From assembly GCF_900106755.1 (NCBI RefSeq), contig NZ_FNNN01000026.1:19754-83753 (forward strand): a stretch of DNA of 64,000 nucleotides, given 5' to 3'. Below, piece after piece: positions 17,960 through 28,012 of the stretch (position 1 is its first letter; each line of letters begins with the position of its first letter). The position numbers were made by a program, and so were the translations under genes. The notes under the pieces are model-generated. The model did not search any database and was not told the origin of the DNA. It saw only the letters and a list, made by a program, of their open reading frames with translations. Source of the DNA: Bacteroides faecis MAJ27. Its GTDB lineage: Bacteria > Bacteroidota > Bacteroidia > Bacteroidales > Bacteroidaceae.

Positions 17960-19471
17960 TTATGGTTCTGTAGCAAACATACGACTTTTTTCTAATATAT
18001 CATAAAGCAACGGCATATTAATATGCTTTCTCACATGTTCTGCCAATTTATCATACTGCTCTTCCTTAAACGCCGTATAGTCAAATGTCTGTTGCCCCAG
18101 TTTACCGATATAGGGAGCAAGCAGAAAATCAATAAATGGCTGATTATCCAATATTCCATGAATGTAAGTCCCCAAACATTTCTTCTGTTTATCCTGATAA
18201 CCATCCTCGCGTCCATCTGCCAATTGATTGAATGGTGATGGTGGAGAACCTTCAGCAGGCACAGTCCTCCCCATATGTATTTCATAGCCTTTGCAAAGAG
18301 CTTCTGTCCCGTCAAAAGTAAATTCCACCTGCCGGGTTACTTTATCTCCCTGCATAGTGGTAATCACAGGAAGCAGCCCCAGTCCCGGCAGCATTCTGAC
18401 ATTTCCTTCCACTCCTTCCGGATCACGCACTTCCAATCCCATCATCTGATAGCCTCCGCAAATCCCCATAACCGTCGCTCCTTCCTGCGACGCTTTCAAG
18501 ATAGCCTGTGCCACGCCATTCCGACGTAATTCATAAAGGTCATCCAATGTATTTTTACTTCCGGGCAATAAGATGATATCCGCTTTCGTGATGTCATCTA
18601 CATTATTAGTATAATACAAATGTACCCGTTCGTCCCGTTCCAGCACATTGAAATCTGTAAAGTTGGACAGATGTCTTAACAAGATGACGGCAACATTAAT
18701 TTTACCGGCTGCCGCTTCCCTATTCTTACTCTCAAGCATGACGGAATCTTCTTCTTCGATATAGATTCCTCTGTAGTAAGGGACTACTCCTAACACAGGA
18801 ACCTTACAAAGGTCTTCTATCATCCGGATACCTTCTTCAAATAAGCGGATATCTCCTCTGAATTTATTAATGATAATCCCTTTAATCAGTGAACGTTCTT
18901 CGGGAGTCTGCAACAGGATAGAACCATAAACACTGGCAAAAACACCTCCACGATCAATGTCGGCTACCAAAAAGACGTCTGCCCCTGCATGCATCGCCAT
19001 TGGCATATTGACCAGATCACAATCCCGAAGATTGATTTCTGAAATACTTCCGGCACCCTCCATGACAATAGGATTGTATTGGTTCGCCAATCGGTCATAC
19101 GCGTCATTCACCACTTTACGCAGTTCCTTGCGTCCCTCCTTCTGGAAAAACTCATATGCGCTCCGGTCACCAACCGGTTTACCGCACAGCACAACCTGGG
19201 CTGTCTGTTCCGTACTGGGTTTCAATAACAGCGGATTCATATCTACATGACACGACAGTCCGGCTGCTTCCGCCTGTACGGCTTGCGCCCGCCCTATTTC
19301 CAGTCCTTCCGGAGTAACGTAGGAATTCAATGCCATATTCTGCGCCTTGAACGGTGCAGGAGTATAACCGTCTTGTTTCAGAATGCGGCAAAAAGCCGCA
19401 GCCAATACACTTTTACCTACATCGCTCCCTGTTCCGGCAAGCATAAAAGAGTTGAGTTTCTTCTTTTCCAT
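17960..19471 (-). CDS. cobQ: Cobyric acid synthase
   Basis: 503 residues. The ATP- and glutamine-dependent enzyme amidates adenosylcobyrinic acid a,c-diamide at positions b, d, e and g. The N-terminal dethiobiotin-synthetase-like ATPase has GTGSDVGKSVLAAAFCRIL (about residues 13-31) and PFKAQNMALNSYVTPEG (about 38-54). The C-terminal class I glutaminase domain has the nucleophile Cys in MGICGGYQMMG (about 333-343) and the His in TYIHGILDN (about 439-447). It is the only corrin-ring biosynthesis gene here, which suggests remodelling or a scattered pathway. It probably shares a transcript with the kinase-like gene 13 bp downstream. Confidence 0.95.
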   Translation of the reverse strand: MEKKKLNSFMLAGTGSDVGKSVLAAAFCRILKQDGYTPAPFKAQNMALNSYVTPEGLEIGRAQAVQAEAAGLSCHVDMNPLLLKPSTEQTAQVVLCGKPVGDRSAYEFFQKEGRKELRKVVNDAYDRLANQYNPIVMEGAGSISEINLRDCDLVNMPMAMHAGADVFLVADIDRGGVFASVYGSILLQTPEERSLIKGIIINKFRGDIRLFEEGIRMIEDLCKVPVLGVVPYYRGIYIEEEDSVMLESKNREAAAGKINVAVILLRHLSNFTDFNVLERDERVHLYYTNNVDDITKADIILLPGSKNTLDDLYELRRNGVAQAILKASQEGATVMGICGGYQMMGLEVRDPEGVEGNVRMLPGLGLLPVITTMQGDKVTRQVEFTFDGTEALCKGYEIHMGRTVPAEGSPPSPFNQLADGREDGYQDKQKKCLGTYIHGILDNQPFIDFLLAPYIGKLGQQTFDYTAFKEEQYDKLAEHVRKHINMPLLYDILEKSRMFATEP

Positions 19472-19515
19472 CTCTACATATCTAAAAATAAATCTCTATC
19501 GTTTTGAGGATATTA

Positions 19516-19523
19516 CAAAGATA
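19516..19523 (-). promoter_or_regulatory. Promoter -7 element for cobQ
   Basis: On the minus strand it reads TATCTTTG, 45 nt before the cobQ ATG. No cobalamin riboswitch precedes cobQ. Confidence 0.5.
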
Positions 19524-19605
19524 CCACAAAACAATAGAGATTTTAATTCCAGTATAATCTTTTAATATTTTGTATCTAATAAGAAAACAGCATTATCAAA
19601 TACAC

Positions 19606-21684
19606 TTACTTCTTTCCCCATTTAGGCGTGATGCCAATAAAGAATTCAAAGTTAATTCCCGGCATCGGACGAGACAATACCGAGAGATATTCTTCGTTAA
19701 ACAAGTTATTGACTGTTCCTTTCAATGACAAATCCGCCCAACGGAGTGAAAATCCTTTCTCAAGAGTCACATTGCTCATCAGGTAATGAGGGAGATGCCC
19801 CGTCAATGTTTTTTTATTACTTGTCATGGTATAGCGTTCACTATAATAGCACCACTTATACAACAAGCTCCAACTACGATAAGACAGTCTGCCTGACAAC
19901 GTAGCCGAATATTCCGGTACATACGGCAGCTGCTTTCCCAATGACTGATCAGCCGAACTCATCGGTTCACCTTCATTAATCGAAGGGGTCCAGGCAAAAG
20001 TAGAATGTACTCCCAATTTCCAGTTCTTAGCCAACCGTAATGCGAGATCCGCCTCCGTTTCTATACCATAAGCGTGCACTTCTTTGATATTAAGAGGAGA
20101 ATAATACCCTTTAAAATTGGGTAACCAAATAATCCAGTCATTGACATGTTGATCAAACCACGAAGCTGAACCGGACAAGGTGTAAACATTATCCTTACCC
20201 ACAGCAAATGACAATCCGGCTTCATAAGTAAACCCGCTCTCACGCTTTAAATCCGTATTCCCTCCCGGCAGGAAATAAAGGTCGTTTAACGTAGGAAAAC
20301 GATAATTGCGTGTTATGGAGGCTTTAGCTGTTATATTCCCTTTTTTCGACAGAACATAATCGACGAAAAAAGCAGGAATAATCGGCGACCAATTATCACC
20401 GTACATTTCTTCCCTCAATACCACTGACATCCCCAAGCGTTCTATCGGACGCCATTTTGCCGATACAGTACCGGAAAGTTCTACACGTGCCTTATCATAA
20501 CCGACCACCGCCCGATTGCCAACCAGGGTAATGATATTTTTATCCGAACTTTTCACAAAATGCTGATGTGCCGACAGCCCGGCGGTAAAAAGTAACTTTT
20601 CCGTTAAAAAATACTCGCCATCCACTTGCCCGTAAAGAGTATTGATTTTACTTCTCGAACGGGTCATGGAAGCCATATCTCCATTCCCTTTATCATTTTT
20701 ATAATCATACGCCATCCATGTATAGATATAACCGGCTTTCGTCCCCAACTTCCAGTTTTCGCGTGTATGATCCCACGACAGAACACTGCGCAATGTATGC
20801 TCCCGCTGACGATTCTCAAAACGAGTTCCGTCACTCTGGTCGCTCGTCAACCGTCCCAATTCCCGGTTAGAGTTAATATACCATGCATTCAGTCCGAAAC
20901 GGTCACCCTTACCTGTGTTGTAGTACGCCTCTTGCAAAAGATGTAAGTCCTTAAATGACGCATTATTATTACGTTCGACCGGATAATATTGTGAAATAAT
21001 CGTATAATTATCATCATAGATATTCTCTTTCTTATCGCGGTTGCGGAACTTAAAATCATTAGGTGAAGACTGATAGACCGCACGGGTCGATACCTGCCAA
21101 TGCTTGTCTCCATACGTCAGACGTAGAAACTCGTCAAACGTCCGATAGGAACCAACTCCCTGAACATATTGCATACCAAATCCTTGTTGATCGGCAGGTA
21201 TAGTAGAAAGTTGTACCAAACCACCTAAACCACCGCCCACCATATTGACAGATGAAGTGCCATGCAACAGAGAAGCATCGTCTATGAAGTAAGATGGAAT
21301 TGTGGAAAAGTCGGTCATACCCAGCATCGGGCTATTTATTCTCATTCCATTCCATGTCACCTGCGTATGTGAAGCCGATGTTCCACGAAAAGAAACAGTC
21401 GAGAGCGTAGCGCGTCCGTAATTCTTCACAAAGATAGAAGAGTTGAATGTGAGCACATCAGCCATCGACAAAGCTATATTTTCTTTCAGGACAAGTGAGT
21501 CAAACACTGTTTTCTGCACGCCGATATCTTTCATTGGGCGCTTGGCCTTGATTTCAACTTCACGAAGCCGTATTCCTCTTTCCGCCCAATTTTGCTTATT
21601 TTCCGTTTGCTGCGACCGGAGAACAGTAGGTATGCCCCACATGACAGCTATAGTAAAAATGATCCATTTCGTCTTTTTTCCCAT
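19606..21684 (-). CDS. btuB: TonB-dependent cobalamin receptor BtuB
   Basis: 692-residue outer-membrane receptor: signal 1-25, plug domain from about 45 (MADVLTFNSSIFVKNYG, TVSFRGTSASHTQVTWNG, GLGGLVQLST), then a beta-barrel ending in the aromatic-containing FFIGITPKWGKK. No N-terminal carboxypeptidase-like domain, unlike SusC. The vitamin B12 assignment rests on the neighbours: btuG sits 15 bp upstream, btuH heads the operon behind a cobalamin riboswitch, and btuFCD diverges. In Bacteroides BtuB works with the surface lipoprotein BtuG, which caps the barrel. It is the last gene of the riboswitch-led minus-strand group. Confidence 0.9.
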   Translation of the reverse strand: MGKKTKWIIFTIAVMWGIPTVLRSQQTENKQNWAERGIRLREVEIKAKRPMKDIGVQKTVFDSLVLKENIALSMADVLTFNSSIFVKNYGRATLSTVSFRGTSASHTQVTWNGMRINSPMLGMTDFSTIPSYFIDDASLLHGTSSVNMVGGGLGGLVQLSTIPADQQGFGMQYVQGVGSYRTFDEFLRLTYGDKHWQVSTRAVYQSSPNDFKFRNRDKKENIYDDNYTIISQYYPVERNNNASFKDLHLLQEAYYNTGKGDRFGLNAWYINSNRELGRLTSDQSDGTRFENRQREHTLRSVLSWDHTRENWKLGTKAGYIYTWMAYDYKNDKGNGDMASMTRSRSKINTLYGQVDGEYFLTEKLLFTAGLSAHQHFVKSSDKNIITLVGNRAVVGYDKARVELSGTVSAKWRPIERLGMSVVLREEMYGDNWSPIIPAFFVDYVLSKKGNITAKASITRNYRFPTLNDLYFLPGGNTDLKRESGFTYEAGLSFAVGKDNVYTLSGSASWFDQHVNDWIIWLPNFKGYYSPLNIKEVHAYGIETEADLALRLAKNWKLGVHSTFAWTPSINEGEPMSSADQSLGKQLPYVPEYSATLSGRLSYRSWSLLYKWCYYSERYTMTSNKKTLTGHLPHYLMSNVTLEKGFSLRWADLSLKGTVNNLFNEEYLSVLSRPMPGINFEFFIGITPKWGKK

Positions 21685-21699
21685 ATATTTCCCTTTTGG

Positions 21700-22761
21700 T
21701 TATTTCCAACAAAATGCTCCGGGAATAATCCCTACATAGAATTGGTCTATTAATTTTCCTTCCTTCGTATAACGATATACAATGCCGTCTTGCTGATAAT
21801 CAATGGCATCTGCCACATATACGTCACCATTTTTCGGATCGACCGTCAACCCATAATATATCGTATTACTATACTTAAGAAATGGACGCACGGGGACACG
21901 GTCAGCATCGACAGACATCTGCCATATATCTTTATTGATCCAATAAAGCATATCACCTTCCCGGTTCAGTTGCACTTCGGAAGGCCAGTCGCCAAGTTTA
22001 AATTTAAACTGTTTCTCAACCTGGAACGTCTCGGCATCGATCCGATAAAGCGACGGAGCTTCATAGCCATACGGGCTGCCTTCATAGCCCCCATCGGTTA
22101 TTGTCCACATCTTATTATTTTTGTCCAGTACCAATGATGTAGGTTGTATCCCCACAGTCAGTTGATCCACCACCTTATCCGTTTCTGTATCTATCTTCAG
22201 GATACGGTTCTGATACGACCAGCAATTCACAAACACGTACTTACCATATTGCACCATTTGCTCCGTCGATCCGGACTCTGTAGTCATGTCGGGACAATCA
22301 ATATATCCGGTAATCTGATAAGTCTTGGGATTGACTATAAAAATGCGGTTATCCCATATCTGCGTGACATAGGCTTTCTCGTCCGAGAGGAAATGGATAT
22401 AACGTGGAGAAGTCAGCCCCGTTATACGTCCTACCTCTTTAAATGTATTAATATTGATAGCGTAAATGACGTGAGAATTATTGACCACCACCCAGCCAAC
22501 GCCGTTGCGGATTGTCATCGATTGGGCTACATCACCCAGCTTCATGGCATTAGCCCGGTAGAAAATCTCATTCTCCACAGTTTTCGTTTCCGGGTCATAA
22601 TAGGATAAAGTAGCATTCCCATACTGGAAATTACCTTCGTTTGTAATAAAAAGCCCTTCCCCTGTTGCGGAGAAGTCTTCCATTTTACCGTAATCCCATT
22701 CCATGCAACCGGTAAAGGCTATCAAAACAAGAAAAACGAGCAATTTTGAAATTCGATTCAT
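21700..22761 (-). CDS. btuG: Surface cobalamin-binding lipoprotein BtuG
   Basis: 353 residues. Lipoprotein signal with lipobox AFTGC (Cys19). The rest is a seven-bladed YncE-like beta-propeller (DUF5074 type): GLFITNEGNFQYGNATLSYYD, VGWVVVNNSHVIYAINI, AYVTQIWDNRIFIVNPKT, PTSLVLDKNNKMWTITDGG, NGDVYVADAIDY. This fits BtuG, known from B. thetaiotaomicron to bind B12 very tightly and hand it to BtuB. An AGGAGGT Shine-Dalgarno (complement of 22766-22772) precedes the ATG. BtuB follows at 15 bp. A weak hairpin (22844-22869) separates it from the upstream lipoprotein gene. Confidence 0.9.
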   Translation of the reverse strand: MNRISKLLVFLVLIAFTGCMEWDYGKMEDFSATGEGLFITNEGNFQYGNATLSYYDPETKTVENEIFYRANAMKLGDVAQSMTIRNGVGWVVVNNSHVIYAININTFKEVGRITGLTSPRYIHFLSDEKAYVTQIWDNRIFIVNPKTYQITGYIDCPDMTTESGSTEQMVQYGKYVFVNCWSYQNRILKIDTETDKVVDQLTVGIQPTSLVLDKNNKMWTITDGGYEGSPYGYEAPSLYRIDAETFQVEKQFKFKLGDWPSEVQLNREGDMLYWINKDIWQMSVDADRVPVRPFLKYSNTIYYGLTVDPKNGDVYVADAIDYQQDGIVYRYTKEGKLIDQFYVGIIPGAFCWK

Positions 22762-22893
22762 TGTTACCTCCTATAATATATAAATTCATTTGTTACTACA
22801 ATCGCGCTACGGACTTGATGAGGATACCATTAAACGCAAGAAAGAGTGTCCGTTTATAATCGGGCACTCCATTCTCTTTTCGATCAGCGACTA

Positions 22894-25101
22894 TTATGGT
22901 TCTTCATACTTCCCCGCTTTCATATCTGCATAAGTAGGGTTATAGCCACATGTAGACACGCTCCATTGCGAAGTCTCCGTAAGAATATTTTTGGTAAATA
23001 ACGGCGCAAACGTACTAAAATTCTTTAAGGCATTCTGATTTACTATTTTGATGCTTTCGACGCTTTCCAATGATGGGAATTCAAGTGTGGTGAGCGCCTC
23101 ATTTCGATACGCATCTGTAATTCGCGTCGGTGATATTGTCAGTCCACCCTCAATCGCCCTCAACTTAGGAAACGAAAATTTTTCTATCTTAAAATCAGTT
23201 TTCGCACCAGTATTAATAGTCAAGCTACCATTGATAATAGTCAGTTCCGGATAGTTAAATTCTTCCTCATCACTAATCTGCCATGTCGACACCTTATTTT
23301 CTTCTGAAGTGAAGGCTTCCCCGATAGATTGCAACTTAGGCATTTCTACACCACATCTTAAAGACGTGACCTTCATATTCAGAGACTTGCCAACCTTCAT
23401 AAGACTACCAAAAGAACACTTGGCAGCCGCCTTAGGTATTTGCTGAATAGCAAGACTCCCCCCGACTTCTGTCAAATTTGGGATATCAATGTCTTTAACT
23501 GGAGCAGCTGTCACCCCACTAATTGCAATAATCGCATCTCCTTTTATGATTTTCATCGGCAATGTGAATGCTGTGACATAATTAAAATTCCCCGATTCGA
23601 AATTACCATTGATTACAGAAAAGCCCTCAAAAGCAAAAGAAGTAATTCGCGAGGTATTATCCGGTCTAATATAAATGCTACCATTGAATGTATCGTCCGC
23701 TTTCACAGTGGCTAATTTTTCACATGTGAGCCGAAGTTCTCCTCCATTAAAGTCAATTCCTCTTAGATCAAGTTCCGTAATCCCGACACCCCCTAAGCTT
23801 AATCCTTTTACATTTTTCAGATGAGAAAGGCAAGAAAAATCGGAGACGTTCTTCACCCCCGTCAAAGTAAACACTCCATTGACTGTCTCTAAAGCAGCAA
23901 AGCCTGTCAGATCTTTTATTGTTCCACTGTTTAAATATAAATCTCCATCGACTTCTGTCATTTTTGAAAAATCAATGTTGTTAACGTTGCTGCAATTTCG
24001 GATATAGATTTCCCCGCTCTTTAGCATTTCAGGAGCCTGAATATCCGACAAAGCCGAGCATTGAGTAAATGTGAAACCACCGGAACGAACCAATTCCGGA
24101 AATACAAGCCCCGGCATCTGAGAACATTGATCAAGAGTTGTCATTCCATCGATTTCCTCCAACACAGGATAATAAATAGATGTCATGCTTTTCTGGTACT
24201 GTATTGTCATGTTTCCACCCACTTTTTTGAGCTGGGGGAAAACGATTGATTCGATATCGGAACTTTCCGTAGCAGTAGTCGAACCGATTAGCGTAAGATC
24301 ATCACCTATGAAGGAGAGCATATTGACATTGACAGAGGTAAGGTTATCTGTCGTGATATTAAATGTTTCTCCGACTGATGCCAATAATGGCAGATTGATA
24401 TTTTTAACCAGGGCATTACGCAAAATCAAGTCACCGGTAATTTCCTCCAATGCCGGTAATGCAATATCCTCAAGCGTTTCATTGTCCGACATTTTATAAA
24501 GAGTACCGAGCTTTATACTGCCTGCATGTTTGAGCGAGGCTAATCCTTCCAAATTTTGTCCCTTATAAGATGATTTGATAATGATAGAGTTGGTTACACT
24601 CTCCAGGTTGGAGAGCCCATCAAGATTTTCAATACCGTCACCGTTATCCGTACCAATTGTCAGGTTACCGTCGATGCTATTGATCTGTGTGGCTTTGAAT
24701 TTATCAACGTCAGCCTGTGTCTCTAACACGACATTTCCGCTCTTGGAAATATCGCTATACTCATAGGTATAATGATAAACACGGTTTTCTTTGTTATCCG
24801 CCGTAGCTATAAACTGCCATTCTTCGTCCCATGCGGTGATTTCTGCCGGATCGGGGTTGATTCGGGCATTCTCACTCAACGTATACGATGCTTTCGCATT
24901 TTCGAGAGATACATTATAAGGTATGCTTACCTTGATTTTACCTTCGGTAATAGAAGCATCGTATGTCACCCCGTCTACTGTAAGTGAAAATGCGACGATA
25001 TAATTATCTTTGCCGACAAAAGAGACGCCGTCATCGTCGTTACAAGCGATAAATGCCGTAGCAAAAACCGCCATCATCAATATCTTGAATAATTGTTTCA
25101 T
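22894..25101 (-). CDS. Leucine-rich / receptor-L-like surface lipoprotein of the B12 operon
   Basis: 735 residues. Lipobox TAFIAC (Cys20) with an acidic NDDDG tether, an N-terminal beta domain (about 30-115), then at least twenty irregular repeats of about 20-25 residues with the pattern (L/F)xxLxxVxGxxT(L/I)xx, e.g. LDGLSNLESVTNSIII, LPALEEITGDLILRN, FPQLKKVGGNMTIQY and FSKMTEVDGDLYLNS. This is the right-handed solenoid seen in receptor-L/BspA-like proteins. It lies 2 bp after the PKD lipoprotein and is co-transcribed with btuH under a cobalamin riboswitch. That points to a role in B12 or cobamide capture on the surface; no biochemical function is known to me. Confidence 0.75.
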   Translation of the reverse strand: MKQLFKILMMAVFATAFIACNDDDGVSFVGKDNYIVAFSLTVDGVTYDASITEGKIKVSIPYNVSLENAKASYTLSENARINPDPAEITAWDEEWQFIATADNKENRVYHYTYEYSDISKSGNVVLETQADVDKFKATQINSIDGNLTIGTDNGDGIENLDGLSNLESVTNSIIIKSSYKGQNLEGLASLKHAGSIKLGTLYKMSDNETLEDIALPALEEITGDLILRNALVKNINLPLLASVGETFNITTDNLTSVNVNMLSFIGDDLTLIGSTTATESSDIESIVFPQLKKVGGNMTIQYQKSMTSIYYPVLEEIDGMTTLDQCSQMPGLVFPELVRSGGFTFTQCSALSDIQAPEMLKSGEIYIRNCSNVNNIDFSKMTEVDGDLYLNSGTIKDLTGFAALETVNGVFTLTGVKNVSDFSCLSHLKNVKGLSLGGVGITELDLRGIDFNGGELRLTCEKLATVKADDTFNGSIYIRPDNTSRITSFAFEGFSVINGNFESGNFNYVTAFTLPMKIIKGDAIIAISGVTAAPVKDIDIPNLTEVGGSLAIQQIPKAAAKCSFGSLMKVGKSLNMKVTSLRCGVEMPKLQSIGEAFTSEENKVSTWQISDEEEFNYPELTIINGSLTINTGAKTDFKIEKFSFPKLRAIEGGLTISPTRITDAYRNEALTTLEFPSLESVESIKIVNQNALKNFSTFAPLFTKNILTETSQWSVSTCGYNPTYADMKAGKYEEP

Positions 25102-25103
25102 TT

Positions 25104-26873
25104 CTATTTCTTATTATTTTCATCTGTAAATCCGTAAACTTCTGTTGAGTTCTCACCCAGCCATCCCGCTTTAGCATTGACGCCGGTCTGCACTTTGATG
25201 AAATCAATATGCGTAAGATTCGCCGATGATCCATCCAAATTTACAGCATCCGATATCTTGAAATAATTACTGATAGACGAGGCATTGGGATTGTCTTTCG
25301 AAGGCATATCATCGCCTACATTGTCAGCATATCCCCATTCGAACGACCGATTTTCCCAGAATCCCGGTCGAGACTCTACGGTTTTAGATTTTAACCGCGT
25401 TCCATACAATGTATAAGAATCTTCCTTAATCCAGAGCGGATAATAGTAAGCCTGAGGATGATATCCCCCGAGGTAATCTACCTCTCCTACATTTCCCTGG
25501 TTATCAGCCCACTGAGTTGCCATTTTTGCACCACCGGGACGATAATAAGTCACTGCATAATCCTGAATAGTACCGTTCTTTCCATATTCAGAACCTTTCA
25601 GTTCGTACCATTCGTCATCAGGCAGTTGGTTTCCGTTTACATCCTGCATCACCCATACGATACCCGGCTCGGACGATCCTTCAAATGCGTTGCCTATGAT
25701 AGAAAAGTCATAGCCGCCCTTATTTTCGATGCTATGGTCGAAACCTACGACAATATAACCTCCCCAGCCACCGAGTGAAACATAGGAAGTGGTTGCCAGT
25801 CTATTTTCCGCATAGGCGATAGCTGCCTCCTGTGTAGATTCCGTCCCGGTATATCCGGCTGTATTCGTCTCATTCACGAATTGTCCGGGTGCCGGTATAA
25901 ATTCATATACCTTATTACTATTCAACGAACAACCTTCCGTGTAAGGACGCTTTTCGGATGCATCAATGCATGCAACCGGAATATCCAACGATATTTTATC
26001 CGTACCTGTCACGCTAATGTTGCGTGTGATCCGTTTCTGAGCAGCACTGTTTCCGTAAGAAAGAGCAAAGGTCAGCGTATGTTCTCCCTTCGCTTCGGGT
26101 GTATATGCATACATCAGTGAATTGGCTCCACTGATAGGTTCTCCATCCAGACTCCATTGATAATTGGCGACAGACGATATGTTAACATACGGTCGGAGAT
26201 AAAGAGTACGCCCCAAAGCAACTGTTTTTACGAGGTTTTCTGTATAAAATGACGGAGCAACAATGGTTGCATCAGCCGATAATTTGTCTACTACATTGAC
26301 CACTACTTCTTTCGAAGTATCGCCATCTTCATTTTTCGCATAAAGTACTAGTTTATAGGAGCCTAACTCCTGCTCGTTGAAAGTATATTCGGCAGTTGTA
26401 CCTACTTCTTTCCCGTTCAGAGTCCACCGGAATATCGCTCCTTCCGCATTCTGAATGTCCGGTGTTATTTTGTGTTCGCGGCCGGCAAGCACATTCAGCC
26501 CACCGGTCGGAACAACTAATGAGATAACCGGCGGAGCGAGTTCATTCACTTCCATACGGATTTCTTCTTCGGAACTACCTTTGGGGGTATCCACCCGGAT
26601 AGTCACATAATATGAACCAGATTGATTGAAAGTATAAGTCAATGAAGGGCTATCCGAAATAATCCGACCGTTATACTTCCATGAATAAACCGCAAAGTCA
26701 ACATTTGAATAAGTAGGATTTACCTTGACTTCTTTTCCCACCTTAACAACGTAAACACCCGTTTCGCTGTCGAGCTCAATAAGAGGATTTTCATTTTCCT
26801 GCGTTATAACATCGTCTTTATTACAAGAAATGACAAGCGCTAATAATAGAGGGAGCAATAAATACTTTCTCAC
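25104..26873 (-). CDS. PKD-domain surface lipoprotein of the B12 operon
   Basis: 589 residues. Lipobox ALVISC (Cys17). Three PKD/Ig-like beta-sandwich domains follow: about 30-110 (FAVYSWKYNG... SYYVTIRVDTPKG), 113-193 (FRWTLNGKEVG... YKLVLYAKNEDGD) and 200-290 (YQWSLDGEPISG). The C-terminal part (about 315-589) is a separate domain with WGGYIVVGFDHSI, EPGIVWVMQDVNGN and a C-terminal HIDFIKVQTGVNAKAG. Such architecture suits an extended surface binder. It lies between btuH and the leucine-rich lipoprotein, within a riboswitch-controlled operon. Ligand unproven. Confidence 0.78.
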   Translation of the reverse strand: MRKYLLLPLLLALVISCNKDDVITQENENPLIELDSETGVYVVKVGKEVKVNPTYSNVDFAVYSWKYNGRIISDSPSLTYTFNQSGSYYVTIRVDTPKGSSEEEIRMEVNELAPPVISLVVPTGGLNVLAGREHKITPDIQNAEGAIFRWTLNGKEVGTTAEYTFNEQELGSYKLVLYAKNEDGDTSKEVVVNVVDKLSADATIVAPSFYTENLVKTVALGRTLYLRPYVNISSVANYQWSLDGEPISGANSLMYAYTPEAKGEHTLTFALSYGNSAAQKRITRNISVTGTDKISLDIPVACIDASEKRPYTEGCSLNSNKVYEFIPAPGQFVNETNTAGYTGTESTQEAAIAYAENRLATTSYVSLGGWGGYIVVGFDHSIENKGGYDFSIIGNAFEGSSEPGIVWVMQDVNGNQLPDDEWYELKGSEYGKNGTIQDYAVTYYRPGGAKMATQWADNQGNVGEVDYLGGYHPQAYYYPLWIKEDSYTLYGTRLKSKTVESRPGFWENRSFEWGYADNVGDDMPSKDNPNASSISNYFKISDAVNLDGSSANLTHIDFIKVQTGVNAKAGWLGENSTEVYGFTDENNKK

Positions 26874-26900
26874 AACTGATTTTATTTAAAGATTTCAAAA

Positions 26901-27878
26901 TTACAATGAAATGGAAAGGTTATCTAACGCACAGTATGCCGGTGTGTTCAATCCGTAATCACTCTTGTCACTACCGACAAAATTAACGACAACCATATGA
27001 ACACCCGTTCCGAGATCTGTCAGGTCAACCTGATTCCAGCCGGTCCGAATTTCGCCGTGTAAGCCTGACTCTTCTTCTTTACTCTTATCGAAATTGGCAA
27101 GATAATAAGTGACTTTACCCGTAGGAGCCACAGAAGTATCGGACGATGCGAAGCCGATGAATTCAACCTTGAACCAACCTTCCTGCTCTTCGAGTGATTT
27201 GCCACCAGTAGTAAATGAATTACCATCCCGCATGACAATTTGCGAATAAGTCGTATTGCAGACATATACACTGTTGAAAGTTCCTGTTTTTACTGTTCCC
27301 TCAACCGGTGTTCCTTCTTCCACAACTGTATAGCCGGTAGCATCTGTCAGATAGATCTTTGCGCATTTGTCATAGGTAGAAAGCGGATCATTGTAAAAAT
27401 CGCTATATCCGTAGGCTACAACGAACTTATCATTATCTACACCAGCTATTCCTCCGTTATATACGCTACACTGATTCAAATAGGTACCGTCAGTAATATC
27501 CGTATAATCCGAAACAGCCAAGCCGCCATTCCAATAGTCATATTGCCACGGGCGGGGTTCTTCTCCCCATTCTTGTTCGAGATAATTAACAGGAAACTGT
27601 ACATACGTTCCACTGTTGCCTAATTGTACCTTGTAGCCTTCAGTGATTTGCCCCGCACCTCCGGTATAAAGATTAGCACCGTATTTATCCGAAGCGGTAT
27701 AAGCTGCGGGTACATTAGCAAAATCAATAACATACGGATCGGTAGTAACCGAACGTGTTACAGCACCTGTAGAATCCACCGGGGATACGAGAAAATCATC
27801 TTCTGCATTACAACTGGCAAACAACACTGTTGCCATCAATAAGACAGCACCCATCAAGAAATTCAAATTCTTTTTCAT
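26901..27878 (-). CDS. btuH: DUF4465 surface cobalamin-binding lipoprotein BtuH
   Basis: 325 residues, lipobox VLFASC (Cys23). A DUF4465 domain spans the mature protein: VIDFANVPAAYTASDKYGANLYTGG, YDYWNGGLAVSDYTD, SQCSVYNGG-type segment near residue 140, KFVVAYGYSDFYND, GWFKVEFIGFASSD, TGKVTYYLANF and the C-terminal AYCALDNLSISL. DUF4465 proteins in Bacteroides B12 loci have been named BtuH and bind cobalamin at the surface. It is first in the minus-strand operon (btuH, PKD, leucine-rich, btuG, btuB), directly behind a cobalamin riboswitch and its terminator. Confidence 0.85.
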   Translation of the reverse strand: MKKNLNFLMGAVLLMATVLFASCNAEDDFLVSPVDSTGAVTRSVTTDPYVIDFANVPAAYTASDKYGANLYTGGAGQITEGYKVQLGNSGTYVQFPVNYLEQEWGEEPRPWQYDYWNGGLAVSDYTDITDGTYLNQCSVYNGGIAGVDNDKFVVAYGYSDFYNDPLSTYDKCAKIYLTDATGYTVVEEGTPVEGTVKTGTFNSVYVCNTTYSQIVMRDGNSFTTGGKSLEEQEGWFKVEFIGFASSDTSVAPTGKVTYYLANFDKSKEEESGLHGEIRTGWNQVDLTDLGTGVHMVVVNFVGSDKSDYGLNTPAYCALDNLSISL

Positions 27879-27916
27879 AACTCATTCATTTAAATGAATA
27901 ATATGTTAACTCTCAC

Positions 27917-27956
27917 AAAAAAAAATCCCGTTTGTGTAAGAGTTACACAAACGGGG
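27917..27956 (-). terminator. Riboswitch-associated intrinsic terminator before btuH
   Basis: CCCGTTTGTGTAA (27927-27939) and TTACACAAACGGG (27943-27955) form a perfect 13-bp stem with a 3-nt loop. On the minus strand nine U residues follow almost at once. It lies between the cobalamin aptamer and btuH, so it is the probable expression platform. Its 5' arm can also pair with the aptamer 3' strand (complement of 28013-28026), the basis for an antiterminator. Confidence 0.9.
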
Positions 27957-28012
27957 CTATATGAGGTACCAAATATGAATGACTTCGTATCTGACCACAA
28001 CCTGATCTCAAT

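Noticed and set aside
22144..22608. 154-codon plus-strand ORF
   Set aside because: Antisense to btuG; no start signal or family resemblance.
22844..22869. Hairpin between the leucine-rich lipoprotein gene and btuG as a terminator
   Set aside because: The stem is short, has an A-C mismatch in the minus-strand RNA and only a weak T-run; btuG has no clear promoter of its own, so read-through is assumed.
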